A stretch of 64,000 nt of DNA from Blasia pusilla (lineage: Eukaryota; Marchantiophyta; Marchantiopsida; Blasiales). Below the pieces are notes generated by a model that did no database searches, was not told the origin of the DNA, and saw only the letters and a list, made by a program, of their open reading frames with translations. The translations under genes and the position numbers were made by a program. Where the stretch lies: positions 26,970,001 to 27,034,000 of the forward strand of contig CM114271.1 of NCBI GenBank assembly GCA_050084515.1, read 5' to 3'. This document shows positions 24,504-36,740 of the stretch, piece after piece (position 1 is the stretch's first letter; each line of letters begins with the position of its first letter).

Positions 24504-27500
24504 ATGGGGACGCAGACACTACATAGCTGTACATTCCGACCACCACGGGAATTCGTGTGCCTGGTGCTCTTTCGGTTACTCATATGGAGTGGAGTTTTCA
24601 TCACTAAGGTAGCAGCTGATGAAGAAGGTCCCGTTTGTACGTCCAAGATCGTACAGCTCACGGATACTACATTCAGAGTCTATGACGAAGGCTTCCTACT
24701 TGTTATGTATCACGCAGACTGGTAAGTAGCAGCCCCACACTTTTCTCTACATTTTAGTGGTTCTGCTATTCAGCCTGTTTTTGTGCTTCTGATCCGTAAT
24801 GTAGTGGATTTTGTAGCTTTTGATGGTAAGTCTCCTAAGCAGTGGATCCATACAGACGTTATAGACTACACTTTCATTTCAGTGACGTTTTCCCCATATA
24901 TTTCTCAGTAAAGTCTCATCAATTTATTTTTGGATTACCCTTTTTGAACTGTCCACTACAGTTACAGAGGGAATAAACGCGTGTGCTCGGTTGATGGGTA
25001 TGAAAGTAGCTCCCAATGGTGCTGGTGCTGTCCAGACCTATGGGCAGGAGTATGGGATGGGTAAGGCTCAGACCTATCAGGCCCAGGGCGATGCCATCCC
25101 TTACCTATGACGAGAGGAGTATCGTGCTTCCTTTTTTGAGCCTTTAATTTGGAGCCTCGCCCACCAATGAAGACTTCTTGAAATGCATAGGTTCACAATA
25201 AATTCTTCATCAGTTTGAAATATTGTGCAAATATGCCTGTCGAGAAGGGCTCATTTGGAAAGATAGTTGGAAGGTTCCCATTATGCAATTGTTCCACGGA
25301 CTACAAAAATTTCATGGTCTGCAGATCGACATTAGTTCATGTATGTTTCCCTGAGGTGCTACTGATGAGTTCCAACCAGGTCCGCTGATCTCTGATGGAC
25401 TTTAGAAATCTCCAGACTATCCAAGTATTTTTGTCATAAAAGCTGTCAGAAGACTCTCTTGATCGTGTTCATACATTGGTCAAAGTCACTGAGGAAATCC
25501 TCCCAAGTTTTGCTCTACTATGCTGTTGTCCATGTGCTCAAACGCTGCTGGCAAGCCCAGAGATCAAACCTATACTTACTTCAACGTAAGATTCAGAGCA
25601 GTTTGCATGCGGACATGCAACAGTCCATGGAGCAAGCTCAGTGTCAAGATAAATGACGGAACTCACCAAGATAACCTGTGTATACCTTGAATTCCCAGGG
25701 AATATCTTGTTGCTGCCCTCCACGCTACTAACTCTTATGTGCAATCCCTGTTTCCATATGTTGACAATTCTATACCCGCAGTGATCTACCAGTGGCCTCC
25801 CTGCATCTGTTAGGCTCTCTACTGATATGCTTGGCCATTAACCTGACTCACTCAAACTTTGCATACTCCAAAGAGACTCTGAGAGTCCTGCATCGGACAT
25901 AAAGAGGGATGATATTTCAGAAAGCTACTTGAAAGTGGAATTTGCTGCAGAGAAACGCCTACCAATAGATCTCACATGAGTGAGTGCAGTGGGCTCTGAA
26001 AAGTGCAGAGAGATTAGATTATCCACTCTCATGCAGAAGCTTAGCAAGTAGGATAAAGAGTCAGATCACAAGTTGTGGATGTCCTAACCACTGTCTTGGG
26101 AGCAGGTCGGGGCAGAGTAGAAGGATGATTCCTCTCTGGTCAAAGTTGGCAGAGGAGCTTGATGGTGCAGAGCCTTCAGTTGCTGTAGGTCTAATAGACT
26201 CATCGGAGCATCGGCAAAATCCAGGTTCAAATTATGTGCATAAGTTGCCGACGATTTTTCTTTTCCACAAAGGGAGCATTGTAGCACGCTTTGTGAAGGA
26301 GAAGTCACTGGAAGAGCTTAAGACAGCAGTTAGAAGGATTACAGCTCTGAGCACTGCAGAACTTGAGAGCAGCAAGATACTCATCCTTCAGCAGGTATTG
26401 GTACACATTCTGTCAAATTATTGCACTTTTATTGGCCGTTTGGGTTTTCAGTAGCTAGCAAAAGGATATACTGCTCTAAAGCGTTGTTCTGTAGGTGGTT
26501 TGGCTTTTGGTCCCACATCTACAGTCCTAGGAGTGCATAAGAAATGCTGGGAATGGCTATTTGGACCCAAGGCATATGAAGTGTGTGCTCCATGGGTTGC
26601 CACCTACTTTTAATTTCAAGAGCATTGCTATCCAGAGTGTTTGGGCTCCGTATTCCCTCTTCCATGCCTTTGAAATGACTTTCTTGTGCTCTGATTACAG
26701 CCTCTCTAGTGTATGTACGTAAGAACCACCTCCATGATGGTTAAACTGAAGATGGGTTACTTTTGTGTCCAAGTTGCCCATCTTGCCCCAGAGACCTTCA
26801 ACTGGGTCTTGTTCTTCTGAGCTCCAGGCCTTTGTCCTGGAAGAAATCTTTATGATCTTCTGGAATGGCTGGGTCTGTAGCCGTTTACTCCTTTGATTCA
26901 TGTTCATGATATCGTCTAAGTGGAGATAAATGCAAAGGACGACATTCTGGTCTATGAAGGATTGGTTAAAGCCTTCATGCTTGAACATTTGGATTTTAAC
27001 TGAGAAATCCTGGACAGTACACCTAGGTTGCTAGAAATGGGGTCTTAGAATGGGTTTTAGTACGCTTATTGGGTGATTGAGCAGCGTGGGTATGAGTTTC
27101 ATTTGTCAGACATGATGTGAATCAAGTATCTTCCAAAGTAGAGCATACTGTGAATATGAATTCATGGAGTTGTGGTGCGAGTTTAACTATATAAGAACAC
27201 GCACACAGACTTTAGCAGGGTTGTGGGTGATACTACTGGTGGTTGAACATTAGAAATATAGACATATACATCGGTTTACCACCTGGACTTTCTCAACCCA
27301 CCTTCATCTGCTGCGACATCGTGTTCTTTGTTGCATTTGATTTCATATTATCATCGTCTGATCAGTTCCATAGTTTCTAACTTCAATTGTGGATGCTTCT
27401 CTTCCAGCTTGAAGGAGTGCAAACAGAACGAGCACACAACTTAGAGGATGAAGAAATGGAGGAGGCTTTGGTTTCTCTGAAGTTTGAGTCTGATGTGCTC

Positions 27501-30500
27501 ACCTTACATAAGGAGGATTTCTATTCCAAGACTTCTGAAAGACATGCACTGATCATGATTTATACGGCCTGGTTAGTTGTTTGGCCCTTCCCATCAGTCA
27601 AAATTGTATGGTGTTGTTGAGATTTGGCTCACAAAGTAGAGATTTCTAGTGTTGCTTTTGACCTATATTCGTCACTTCCCTAGGGCTATATTTTCCGAAT
27701 CATGTGTAGTCTTGCTAGTATCTTAGAAGAAGAAATTATAAACACTGGCACAATCCTTACGAAGGGGTTCTTGTATTTCTTTGTTGGAAGTAACCCTTCC
27801 AAGCGTTAGGATTTGTGAAAAATGATCCTAATCAGAAACCACCCTGAACTAGGTACGTTTCTTGGTGTTGGTCCTGGCCTGTATAATCTTAAGAATGGGT
27901 GGCAAACTGTCATATTCACACTCCACCCTAAACTATATTTTCCTGTGATGGATTTGAGTTTCACAAGCTTTACATTATGTGCGAAATGATTCTCAGGCAA
28001 ATTCTAATTACCCTCTAGTCTGGCCTGAGCCAAATGTTCCCAAGAGATGAAACCCATGGTGTTTCAAATTTCGTTGGCCAAAGGTGAACCCAGCTCAATG
28101 TTTTGAATACATGAAACCCATTGTGTTTTTAAAAATTTTGCCTATTGAATCTGCCCCCTGCTGAATGTTTGTAACAGATGAAACCTGTAGTTGTTCTGTG
28201 TTGTGTACGTCAACTCTGAACTGAGCTAAACATTTCCGGTTGACAAAACTCATGATGTTTCTATCATTGGGTGTCAAGTCTGGACGCAGCTAGATGTTTT
28301 CCACAGCGGAAACCCTTGGTGTTTCTATATTTTGTTTGTTATGCCTGGACAGGGCTAGATTTTCCCAACAGTTGAGATCCACTGTGTTTCTACATCGTGT
28401 GTGTTCAGTCTGAATATAGCTGAACAGATGAAACTCATGGTGTTTCTGCATTTTTTACATCAAGTCTGCACTGAGCTGAATTTGTTCAACGGACCAAACC
28501 CATGGCATTCCTACAATTTGTTTCACAAGTCTGCACTGAGTAAATGTGTCCATACTGTTTCTACATTATGTTGAGTCTTGAAGGGGGTGATTTTTTTCCA
28601 ACAGATAAAATCCATGTGGTCTTAATCACCTGCATTTCTGTTCACAGGACTTTATCAAGTTTATACTGTGTCATACAGGTGTGATCATTGTCAAGCCATG
28701 AAGCGTGATTGGCTTGAGCTTGCAAGGGATCCACAAATCCCCGGGCTACTAGTGGCAAAGATAAATGTTGATCACTTCAAGACTTTTCCAGGGATTCGTC
28801 TTTTGCAGGGCGTTCCGAGTGTCTTCTTTTTTCGGAATTCTATTGTTCATGGCAAGTACGAAGGATCACGAGAGTTGCCCGATTTGAGGTTGTGGGCAGA
28901 AAGGATGGTGAATCTTTCAGAAGTAGATGCACGAATTGCACTTGAGCAAATTCATGCACAGGAAGCTCAGATGGAGAGGATCTCTCACAAAAAACTAGCA
29001 GAAGAGGGCATCCATATCGGTGTCAATGAGGTCAGTTTGCCTTCCTAACCTTGTGTGAGTAACTAGACTCACTGATGCAGAAGTGCTACACTTTAGGTGT
29101 GCTAGCTTGGTGATTGCGCTGAATAGTAGGGAGGCGATTTTTTTTCTTATATAGGTCTCGCCCTCCCTCATTTGTGATCAGTTGTGGCCCTGATTTTGCT
29201 AGATTTTTCAAGTCCCCACTTCTTGTGTTTTTGATGGATGTTGTTTCTAATTGATAGGAGTTCAACCGAATTCAAGATCTGACAACCGAAAATTTTGAAA
29301 AAGAGACTAAAGCGACATCTGCGCTTGTCTTATTTTACACAGAGAGGTAAATGTTGGCAGTCTCAAAAGAACATCTTCAATTGAAGAAGATTTTGCCTCT
29401 TGTTTCAGCTCTGATTGTTCATTCTTTCTAGCCAGGAATGTGGTTATGCCTAGCAAGTTCGTTACAATCTTGGATCATCATCCCCTCAATCATGTTGAGA
29501 TTTTTGCCTCAGGGGTGAGCGATCACAGCTCATGAAGCCAGTGTGGGTGGCTCTATCAAAGTTTCAAGATCTCAGCGGACTTTTGGTGGCGAAGTTTCTA
29601 GCAACAGATTATAGGTGAGTGCTTCATTTCCAAGAAAGTATATCATAACTATCTTCAAAGGGTCTTTTTTGGAACTATGAAACTAGGTTTGTAGTGATGG
29701 TGGTGTGGAATTGTAATACAAGCACAAGTGAAAGTCTTGATACTGCTAGCCAGTTAGATTTTGGTTGCTCTTTTCCTTGAGACTTCGAGTTGGAAATTGA
29801 TTGCATGCATATGTGAGAGTTGAATGAACTTCATTAAAGAGGATGGCTGGATGGATTTGCAGTTGGAGTCCTGAACTGGAATTCGTTCATGGTTATCCCA
29901 CAATCCTTCTTGTGAGAAATGGGCTTATGATTGAGAGGTACGAAGGGATTCATAAGCTTGATGAATTGTATCACTATGCAAAAACACTTCTGGGGCTTGG
30001 CGACGAGGAAGCAAGGATAAAGCATGGTTTCCTTGCACGAGCCATGCAGCGGGTGAGTCTAACTGAACTCCCCAAATGGTGGTTTGAATGACTGGTTTGG
30101 GCCCTCATTGGTTGAGGAAGGGTACATCCAAAATCTAGTAGAAGACGAATCAAACACCCATGTACTCGACTCCTTGATTCACCCTCCTTGTTTACTTCAT
30201 GGGTTTTTCCCATCCTTCATGGGTGTTTTTTTCCTTTTGATATTCCTACATGAGCTTTTTTGCATGCGCAAACGCCCTTTGCACTCATCAAATCAATCCT
30301 AAGTAGCCCCCATGTAGGAATATGCCTTCGGGATGACGATTCAGAGAAAAAAAAAATGTTCCTTTATGTGGCACTCTTTCCTTATCATGTACTTGTTAGG
30401 AAGGGTACATGGGTGTTTGATTCGTCTCCTACTAGATTTTGTCTCACATAAATATTCTCCAATGCAAAAGGGATTTGGGCATTGATCAAATTTGTTTAAT

Positions 30501-30722
30501 TCTCAAAAGTTAATCTATTTGATCACCTCTGGTTTTCAGTAGATCAAAGGTTTGTTCTTGGTGCAAATTGGCTGATAAAGTCCGCGCGTGGTGGTTTAGG
30601 AGCGCTTGATGAAATCTGAGAGAGAACGCCTCCGAGTGAAAGCAGAGCAAAAGAGAAGGGAAGAGGAGTTAAGGAAAGCACGACAGGATCGGAGAAAGCA
30701 AAAATTCCGAAGTAGTGCATAG
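24504..30722 (+). CDS. Secretory protein with three thioredoxin-like domains (PDI-like; only the middle site is CxxC), eight exons
   Basis: Exons: 24504-24721, 26106-26394, 27408-27571, 28679-29030, 29258-29346, 29513-29614, 29863-30052, 30600-30722. All introns are GT-AG and in phase, giving 508 residues. Residues 1 to about 39 form a signal peptide (hydrophobic FVCLVLFRLLIWSGVFI, then KVAADEEG). Domain 1 (about 45-170) has WSGQS where the family has WCxxC, with cis-Pro motif KLPT (P121). Domain 2 (about 200-320) has canonical WCDHC (C225, C228) and GVPS (P270). Domain 3 (about 345-450) has RGERS followed by LMKPVW, so Trp and both Cys are lost, with YPT (P417). In all three domains the active-site triad is split by an intron between the second and third base of the Trp-position codon, a sign of intragenic domain duplication. 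The C-terminus (469-508) is a highly charged, likely helical tail ending KFRSSA, with no KDEL-type signal and no membrane span. Probable role: ER or secretory thiol-disulfide exchange or chaperoning; the substrate is unknown. Confidence 0.9.
28010..28620. repeat. Degenerate minisatellite (about 65-bp units, about 10 copies) in intron 3
   Basis: The intron between exons 3 and 4 of the thioredoxin-domain gene contains a diverged tandem array. Each unit reads roughly aagtctg-actgagcta, then atgtttt-caacagatg, then aaacccatggtgtttctac. Anchor positions of the aaac-cat block are about 28052, 28113, 28180, 28247, 28312, 28378, 28434 and 28499, so the period is roughly 55-67 bp. The array begins near 28010 and ends just before the acceptor of exon 4. 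Confidence 0.85.
30130..30440. mobile_element. MITE-like element with 36-bp terminal inverted repeats in intron 7
   Basis: The arm at 30130-30165 (aaaatctagtag... cacccatgtac) and the arm at 30405-30440 are reverse complements over 36 bp with one mismatch. A nested inverted pair lies inside (atattcctacatg at about 30239-30251 and catgtaggaatat at about 30310-30322), so the whole 311-bp segment could fold into a long hairpin. It has no coding capacity. A target-site duplication is not obvious. Confidence 0.85.
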
Positions 30723-31786
30723 AATGAGTCAATGTCATTGTGAAGTCGTCCATAGAACAAGGTGACAAGGCAAATAGTCGAATTTTCTTTCAGGTGTGGT
30801 GAAGGAGAGTGTAATATGATACAACTACTGAGTTTACATTTGCAAAACGGAAATATGGAAATAAATCAGAAAAAGACATACATTTTCGAAAATAAAATAA
30901 TATTGCATTAAGATGCATTGCTTCTTAATTGTGGAGTATTGTAGTCCATATGATCTTTAGGGGATTTAAAGAGTATGAGAGGGCCTTGTACTGACCTTTG
31001 GTTGTGTTATATATCATATTTGGAAACAATAATCAAAGATATGAAAAGTGAACATCCATTTTGAGTGAAGTCAAAACTAATCAAGGTGGATATTAGGCTA
31101 GAATAGTGAAGAGGGATGGGAAAAAAAAAGTCTACAAATGAAATTGAAAACACTTAAATAAAATATGAACTATGTGCTTAGTTGTTAGAAAACAAATTGG
31201 ATGTGTGAATTAATGGTCTATTGGGTGTGAATGGACAACACGATTGAAATTCAAACACTTTGGTTGCACTAGTCAAAGCCAATGCTTGTGATTGTTGGAA
31301 CATCATCTCTACATATTGTCGAGAGGAAGTAGTGATACTCGAAAGAGGAATATGAGAAGGGGCAAGTTTGGTAATTTTCATGAGAAAGTTTTGAGGACAT
31401 CTCAAAAAACATATGGGAGCGGCCAACTAGTTACTTGATGAAAAGAATAAAGATATTAGTTGTATGTTTCCTCGGTTAACTTATCTACTTGATTCTTGGA
31501 ACTCCTCCATGACTAGGATTGTAAACTTAGCATGTTGGATGGCTTTGTGGGTATATCACATCCCATGATTGATGTCCATGTTTGTCTCTCTTGATCTTGT
31601 CTTGCCCTAACCAACGCTTATATCGGCTTTGGGGGAAGGGGTTCATAAGTGCATGAGAAATCATTGGTATAGATTGCTTTCAATGTTGTTCAACCACTCC
31701 CAAACTAACAATCTATATCAGGAAATTCGGATCCATCTTTTGACTCAATTCATAGTGTCAAGATGGCTAAAACAACAACCAGTCAA
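30723..31786. other. 3' flank of the thioredoxin-domain gene, AT-rich intergenic
   Basis: The first 150-200 bp likely carry the 3' untranslated region (aaataaaataat at about 30890 could serve as a poly(A) signal). The rest is AT-rich with no supported gene. The junction with the truncated gypsy integrase lies near 31787. Confidence 0.4.
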
Positions 31787-34700
31787 CACCTCCGCCGGTG
31801 CACCAAAGTGACTAAGCACACGATCTAGAAACGCATAAGCTGTTCCCTTGCTCGCCTTGTCCGGTAGTGCCACCAACTCTATCCACTTGGGGAAATGCTC
31901 CACCGTGACCAAAACATACCTGTGATGACGCCCCGTCAATGGCAAAGGTCCCGCAAAGTCTAAACTCCACCGATAACCTAAACCCATAATCGGCAAAGGA
32001 TGTAACTGGGGAGTGGGAGCATTGAAAGATGCTCGCACTCTATCACAAACCATATATGTGGCCACAAACTACTGTACCCGAGTAAGCATGCCGCGCCACC
32101 AATACTAAACCTAGAGTAAGCTGTAAGTACGCTTTATTCCAAAATGCCCCAATTCACGTGCTCGTTGGGAAGGATGAGATACCACTCGTATCCTACCATC
32201 TCCCCATACCCGCAAAATGTGAGTCCCCTCCCACTTGAAACTCTTGGCTCTCTGTAGGATCCGATCCCGCTCCCTAGCACTCACTATGCTCGCTATGACG
32301 CCAATGCGCAAGAACTCCACAACCTCCACGTTGTCATGGATATCACAACCACCTATCCTCTCCTCACTGACCTCAGGATCCAAAGACTCATCATCCAACC
32401 CCACCACTTGAGTCATCACCTGTGGCTGACCTACCATAGTCAACCAACAAAGATAGGCAGATGCATGCCAACCAGGCATCATCTCCTCATCACTCTCTCT
32501 ATGCCATCGAGCTCCTGTGTCGTCTCTCTGACTTGGACATGGGTTACGACTCAACCCATCCGCATCCTAGTTCAGCTGGCCTGGCCTATGAACCACCTCA
32601 AACTCATACTCATGTAGTAATAGAGCCCACATGGCAAGCTTTCCCGTAAGCTTGTCGGACTCCATCAACCGCCTCAACGGCTGATGATCAGTGATAAGTG
32701 TGAAAGGGTTGCCGAATAAATAGCACCTAAAATGTGCCACGGCCCACACTATAGCCAAGCACTCTCCCTCGTAACAGCTGTACTTCGCCTCTGCAATGTT
32801 GTTCGATCGGCTCGCATTAGCCACAATGAACTCCCTCTCCTCGTCATCCCTCTGAGTAAGCACTACTCCTAGACCCAACATGCTCCAATCCGTATGTAAC
32901 TGGAATAGGCGACCCCTAACCGGTCTCTGTAAAATGGGTGAGGACGTCAACCTCTCCTTGAGCTCCTGAAATGCTCGCTCTTGATGATCTCCCCACAACC
33001 AAACTTGATAAAGTCTCGTCAACAAGGTCAAAGACTTTGCGATCGCACTAAAACCCTTGACATATCGTTGATAGAAGTTCGCCAGTCCAAGAAACACTCG
33101 GACTCGACTCACATCTGTAGGGCGTGGAATCTGCGCAATAGCCTCTACCTTCGTCTGCTGAACGCCTAACCCACTCAGGTATATCGTGTGTCCCAAGTAC
33201 TCAATCTGCTCCTGAAAGAATATGCACTTGCCTGGATGTAACTTCAGTCCATGTAACTGCAATCGCCGAAATATCTCCTCCACGTGTCACTCATGCTCCT
33301 CAACCGTGGAACTGAAAATAAGAATATCATCTATGTAACATCGTTCAAAATCCAAGCCAGCCAGAATCCTATTCATCACTTTCTGAAACTCTGCACGCGC
33401 ATTCTTCAACCTAAATGGTAAGAACCGCCATTGATACAAGCAATCTCTCCCGAACCGGTCTATCCCCCAGAATGTTGTCTTCTCCCTATCCTTCAACCTG
33501 ATAGGAAGCTGATGATAGCCAATACGGAGATCTAAAGTATTGGAGATCTTTGCATGCCCTACCGCATCAAAGATCTCCTCAAGAGTAGGCATGGCGTACC
33601 GATCTGACCTCGTCTGTCGGTTGATAGGACGGTAATCTCCATACATCCGCCTATCTGTCCAATTGCCATACATATCCTTCTTCGTCAACATGACTGTGGC
33701 AGATGCATACTCCCCATGTGATAACTCCACAAGTCCTGCCTCCAACAAGTCCTGACTCCTGCTCTGAATCAAGGCTCGCTCCATATCAGAATACTTGTAG
33801 GGTCGACGAAAGATCGGCGTATCACCAACCAACTTAATCCGTATTCCGGGACCCTTCAGCGTACCCAAGTCTCTCATACTGAAGGCAAAACAACTGACAT
33901 GCCCTCTCAGAAACGTATGAACTCGCCGTCGCTCTCCTCCTATCAACTTGAGACCTATCATAGGCCCCCAAGTCTCCATCGTGATCTCACTTGGAGAGGA
34001 CGCAACCTCAGGCTTTGGTTGCTATAAAGCAACCCTAGCCACCTCCGCAACTATCACTCCACTCTGACCTCCTACACTATGCTCCACATCCAAAAAATGA
34101 ACATGTGCTACTTTGGCCGCCTTCGCACTCTCCGCTCGAACAACGTTCCATGAAGACCATGGATGCCTATCTCTCCTCGTCCCGCCCCCAGCCAATGCCT
34201 GTATAGACCTTGTAGGCAATGGTCCAACTCGTGGACGTGACGATATAGATGACACTCGCATTTGTCTCTGCTCAGCCATACCTAGGTTGACTATCCATGT
34301 GAGACAGTTGAGGTCCATCGCCTACCCCAACACCTGTCTCCCGGATGCCTCAATCATACTTGACACCGTCGTAGTACCCGTAGCAAACCCCATGGCGCGC
34401 TTGCGCTCATATGCTGTAGGCTCTTCTTATGCTCGGGTCACCTCATCCCAAATCATGCCTGGCCCTCCCTGACGAAAGGCATGGGAAGCTGGGAAGCTCA
34501 CCAACGTAGGTAAGGCTGCCCTCAACTCCCCCACCATATTGGCCATTGCCAACGGTGGTCTATCATCCTGCGTCACCACTTGAGATCGACGCCCTGAGCC
34601 CAAAATAGCATCCACTGTGAGATGTGGTCTCTCCGTGGGACTATCCGCTACTGGGACATCCTCCGCATGTGCGTTCCCCTCCAACAACTCTCCTGGCTTG

Positions 34701-36740
34701 CTAACACTATCTGTGAAAGTTGCCATCGTGGTCACACACTCGTCTCATGCTCGACCACCTCGTCCTGCAAACTGCATGGATAAGTGACTCATCAGCCCGT
34801 CACTTGACCGCCTCTCTGGCCGATAAGCAACGGTCTCCTCCCAGAAGTCAAGGATGAATCCTAGGGGATATAATACTGTACTCCCCACCAACACATCGTA
34901 CGACTCAGCTGATATCGTAATCGCACGTGTGCGCACCATAGCACTATCTGTCGCATGCTCTCGCTGGACTCTGACAACTATCTCCTGTCGAGTCATATAC
35001 TGCGTGGGTGACACACCCCCAATCTAGGTCTATATCTGGAAGGGACACGTCTCAATGTCGTTCTTCCGTAATCCCAACGCTAAAAACGCCGCCTTTCCTA
35101 ACATCAAGATCTGCGCTCCCGAATCAAGTAGGACGCGCTGCAATGGTATACTGTCCCCATTGGACTAACCAAGCGAAATACTCCTGCTCGATTATCCAGT
35201 AACACTACTCGAGGTGTCACCACTGCTCGCTCTATGGCCGGTCGAGTTGGCATATCTACCAACTTCGCCGCCGCCGCATGCCATGACTTTGTAGGGGACG
35301 TCTCAAGCACCGGCTTTGAGGGCAACTCCACCACCTCCTCATTTACCTTTGATGAAGAAGCAGTCACCTTTCCACGCTCGCACAACGTGGCAGCCAGCCG
35401 GAACACCTCAACTGGTCCAACTCCCAACGTCGCCAACTCTATGGCGGAAAATAGCGGAGTCTGACTCACTCTTGAGGCCACCTCTAACACTATGGTCGAC
35501 ACTGATTCCACTCGCACCGGCATAGGAGTTGTCACTCCAACTCCTAGTGACGTTGACGTATCTGCCTGAGTTGTAGGCACCGCTGGTCGTTGAGGCACCA
35601 TCGATGGTGTGTGTAGTGCCTGCGACAATGTGAATGACTGTGGAACCCTGGCCTACCACCCATCGGTCCCCTCCGGTGGATCGGATCAATCTCAACTCCA
35701 CTTCACGATGACTCGGTGCCACTTGCAGCACCCCGAGTCATCACTGCAGCCGCCTCAACTTGAGCTGCACTACACAGAAACCCCATACTAGCGAGATCCT
35801 CACTCGGGTCAGGGTAAGAGGTAAAAGCTGGAGCCACACTAGCTGCTCCCGGCTCCCTGCCTTCCCTGAGCTGCATCATCGTCATGGCAACAATCCTCTG
35901 CTCGAATTGATCGATGCGTAAGAGAACTGCCGGCTCTAGTACTTCTGCTCCATCTCCTCTGGCTGATGGTGGTCCTCTACCATCACGTCCAAGAAGAACT
36001 CCTCAACCTCCTCCAAGACGACTGCCCCCAGGCCCTCGGCCTACCTCTGGACGTGCCTCTCGACTAAGGTCAAAACATCTATCCCTAGTATGACCATATT
36101 TGTGGCAATAGTCATACTCGTACTGCGGTGGGGCCATCCTCTATGGCTCCCGAGCAATCGGAGGCGATTGTGGTTCTCTCCCATGCTGTGTGCAGTCTCT
36201 CTGCATGTGGGCTCCTCCACACGTCCAACAAGACAACATCAGTTCCTACTGGGCAACATATGTAGGTACGGGTCGTTGCCTCATAGGCTCACAGTACCTG
36301 ACCTGCTCTCTGGGCGCACTGGCCATCTCCTGTGATACTGGTGCTCGCTGTGGCACCAGTGGGGTCATCGTCACTTGCGGATCCGTCGACTCTCGAGAAA
36401 ATTCAGCGGTCACTACTTGCTCCTCATTCATATTGAGCTCAACACGCTCAGACAACTCAAAGACCACCTTTAATGTGGGCTTTGCTGTGTGAAACAACAC
36501 CGCATCTCGGACTCTCCTCTGTAGTTCTCGGTCCAAAACTCCGTACCAATTCTAGACTAACAGCGCCTCAGTCACTCCATACGTAGCAATGATCAGTATC
36601 CTCATGTGTGTGAATGCCTCTCTCAGACTCTCACCCGATCGTCGCTGAAAATCCTGTAGACTCTTCAGATTGTCTCCTGCGAAGTGATATTGCCTCCGTG
36701 TGCGATCTCGTCACCAGACCTAGTGTCTAGTGATAATGAT
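31787..36740 (-). mobile_element. Ty3/gypsy retrotransposon, copy 2 (gag-PR-RT-RNaseH-truncated IN), inactive
   Basis: Minus-strand order: gag core (36740-36246; DNLKSLQDFQRRSGESLREAF, with one stop, then ELQRRVRDAVLFHTAKPTL); zinc knuckle C-WT-C-GGA-H-MQRD-C (about 36200) plus a second one whose first Cys is Tyr (about 36100); protease with VLLDSGAQ at about 35120 (frameshift just before it, near 35150); reverse transcriptase 33979-33287 with GDYRPIN, LDLRIGYHQL and YIDD; RNase H region 33283-32567 with TDWS, CYEGECLA and ITDHQPLR; integrase zinc-finger region and core start to 31787 (RWSLDFAGPLP, KWIELVALP, FGAPAEVLT). Nonsense codons split pol at 33284-33286 (TGA) and about 32564 (TAG). 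Integrase stops after its first catalytic Asp, so the 3' end is deleted. The element is dead. Confidence 0.92.
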
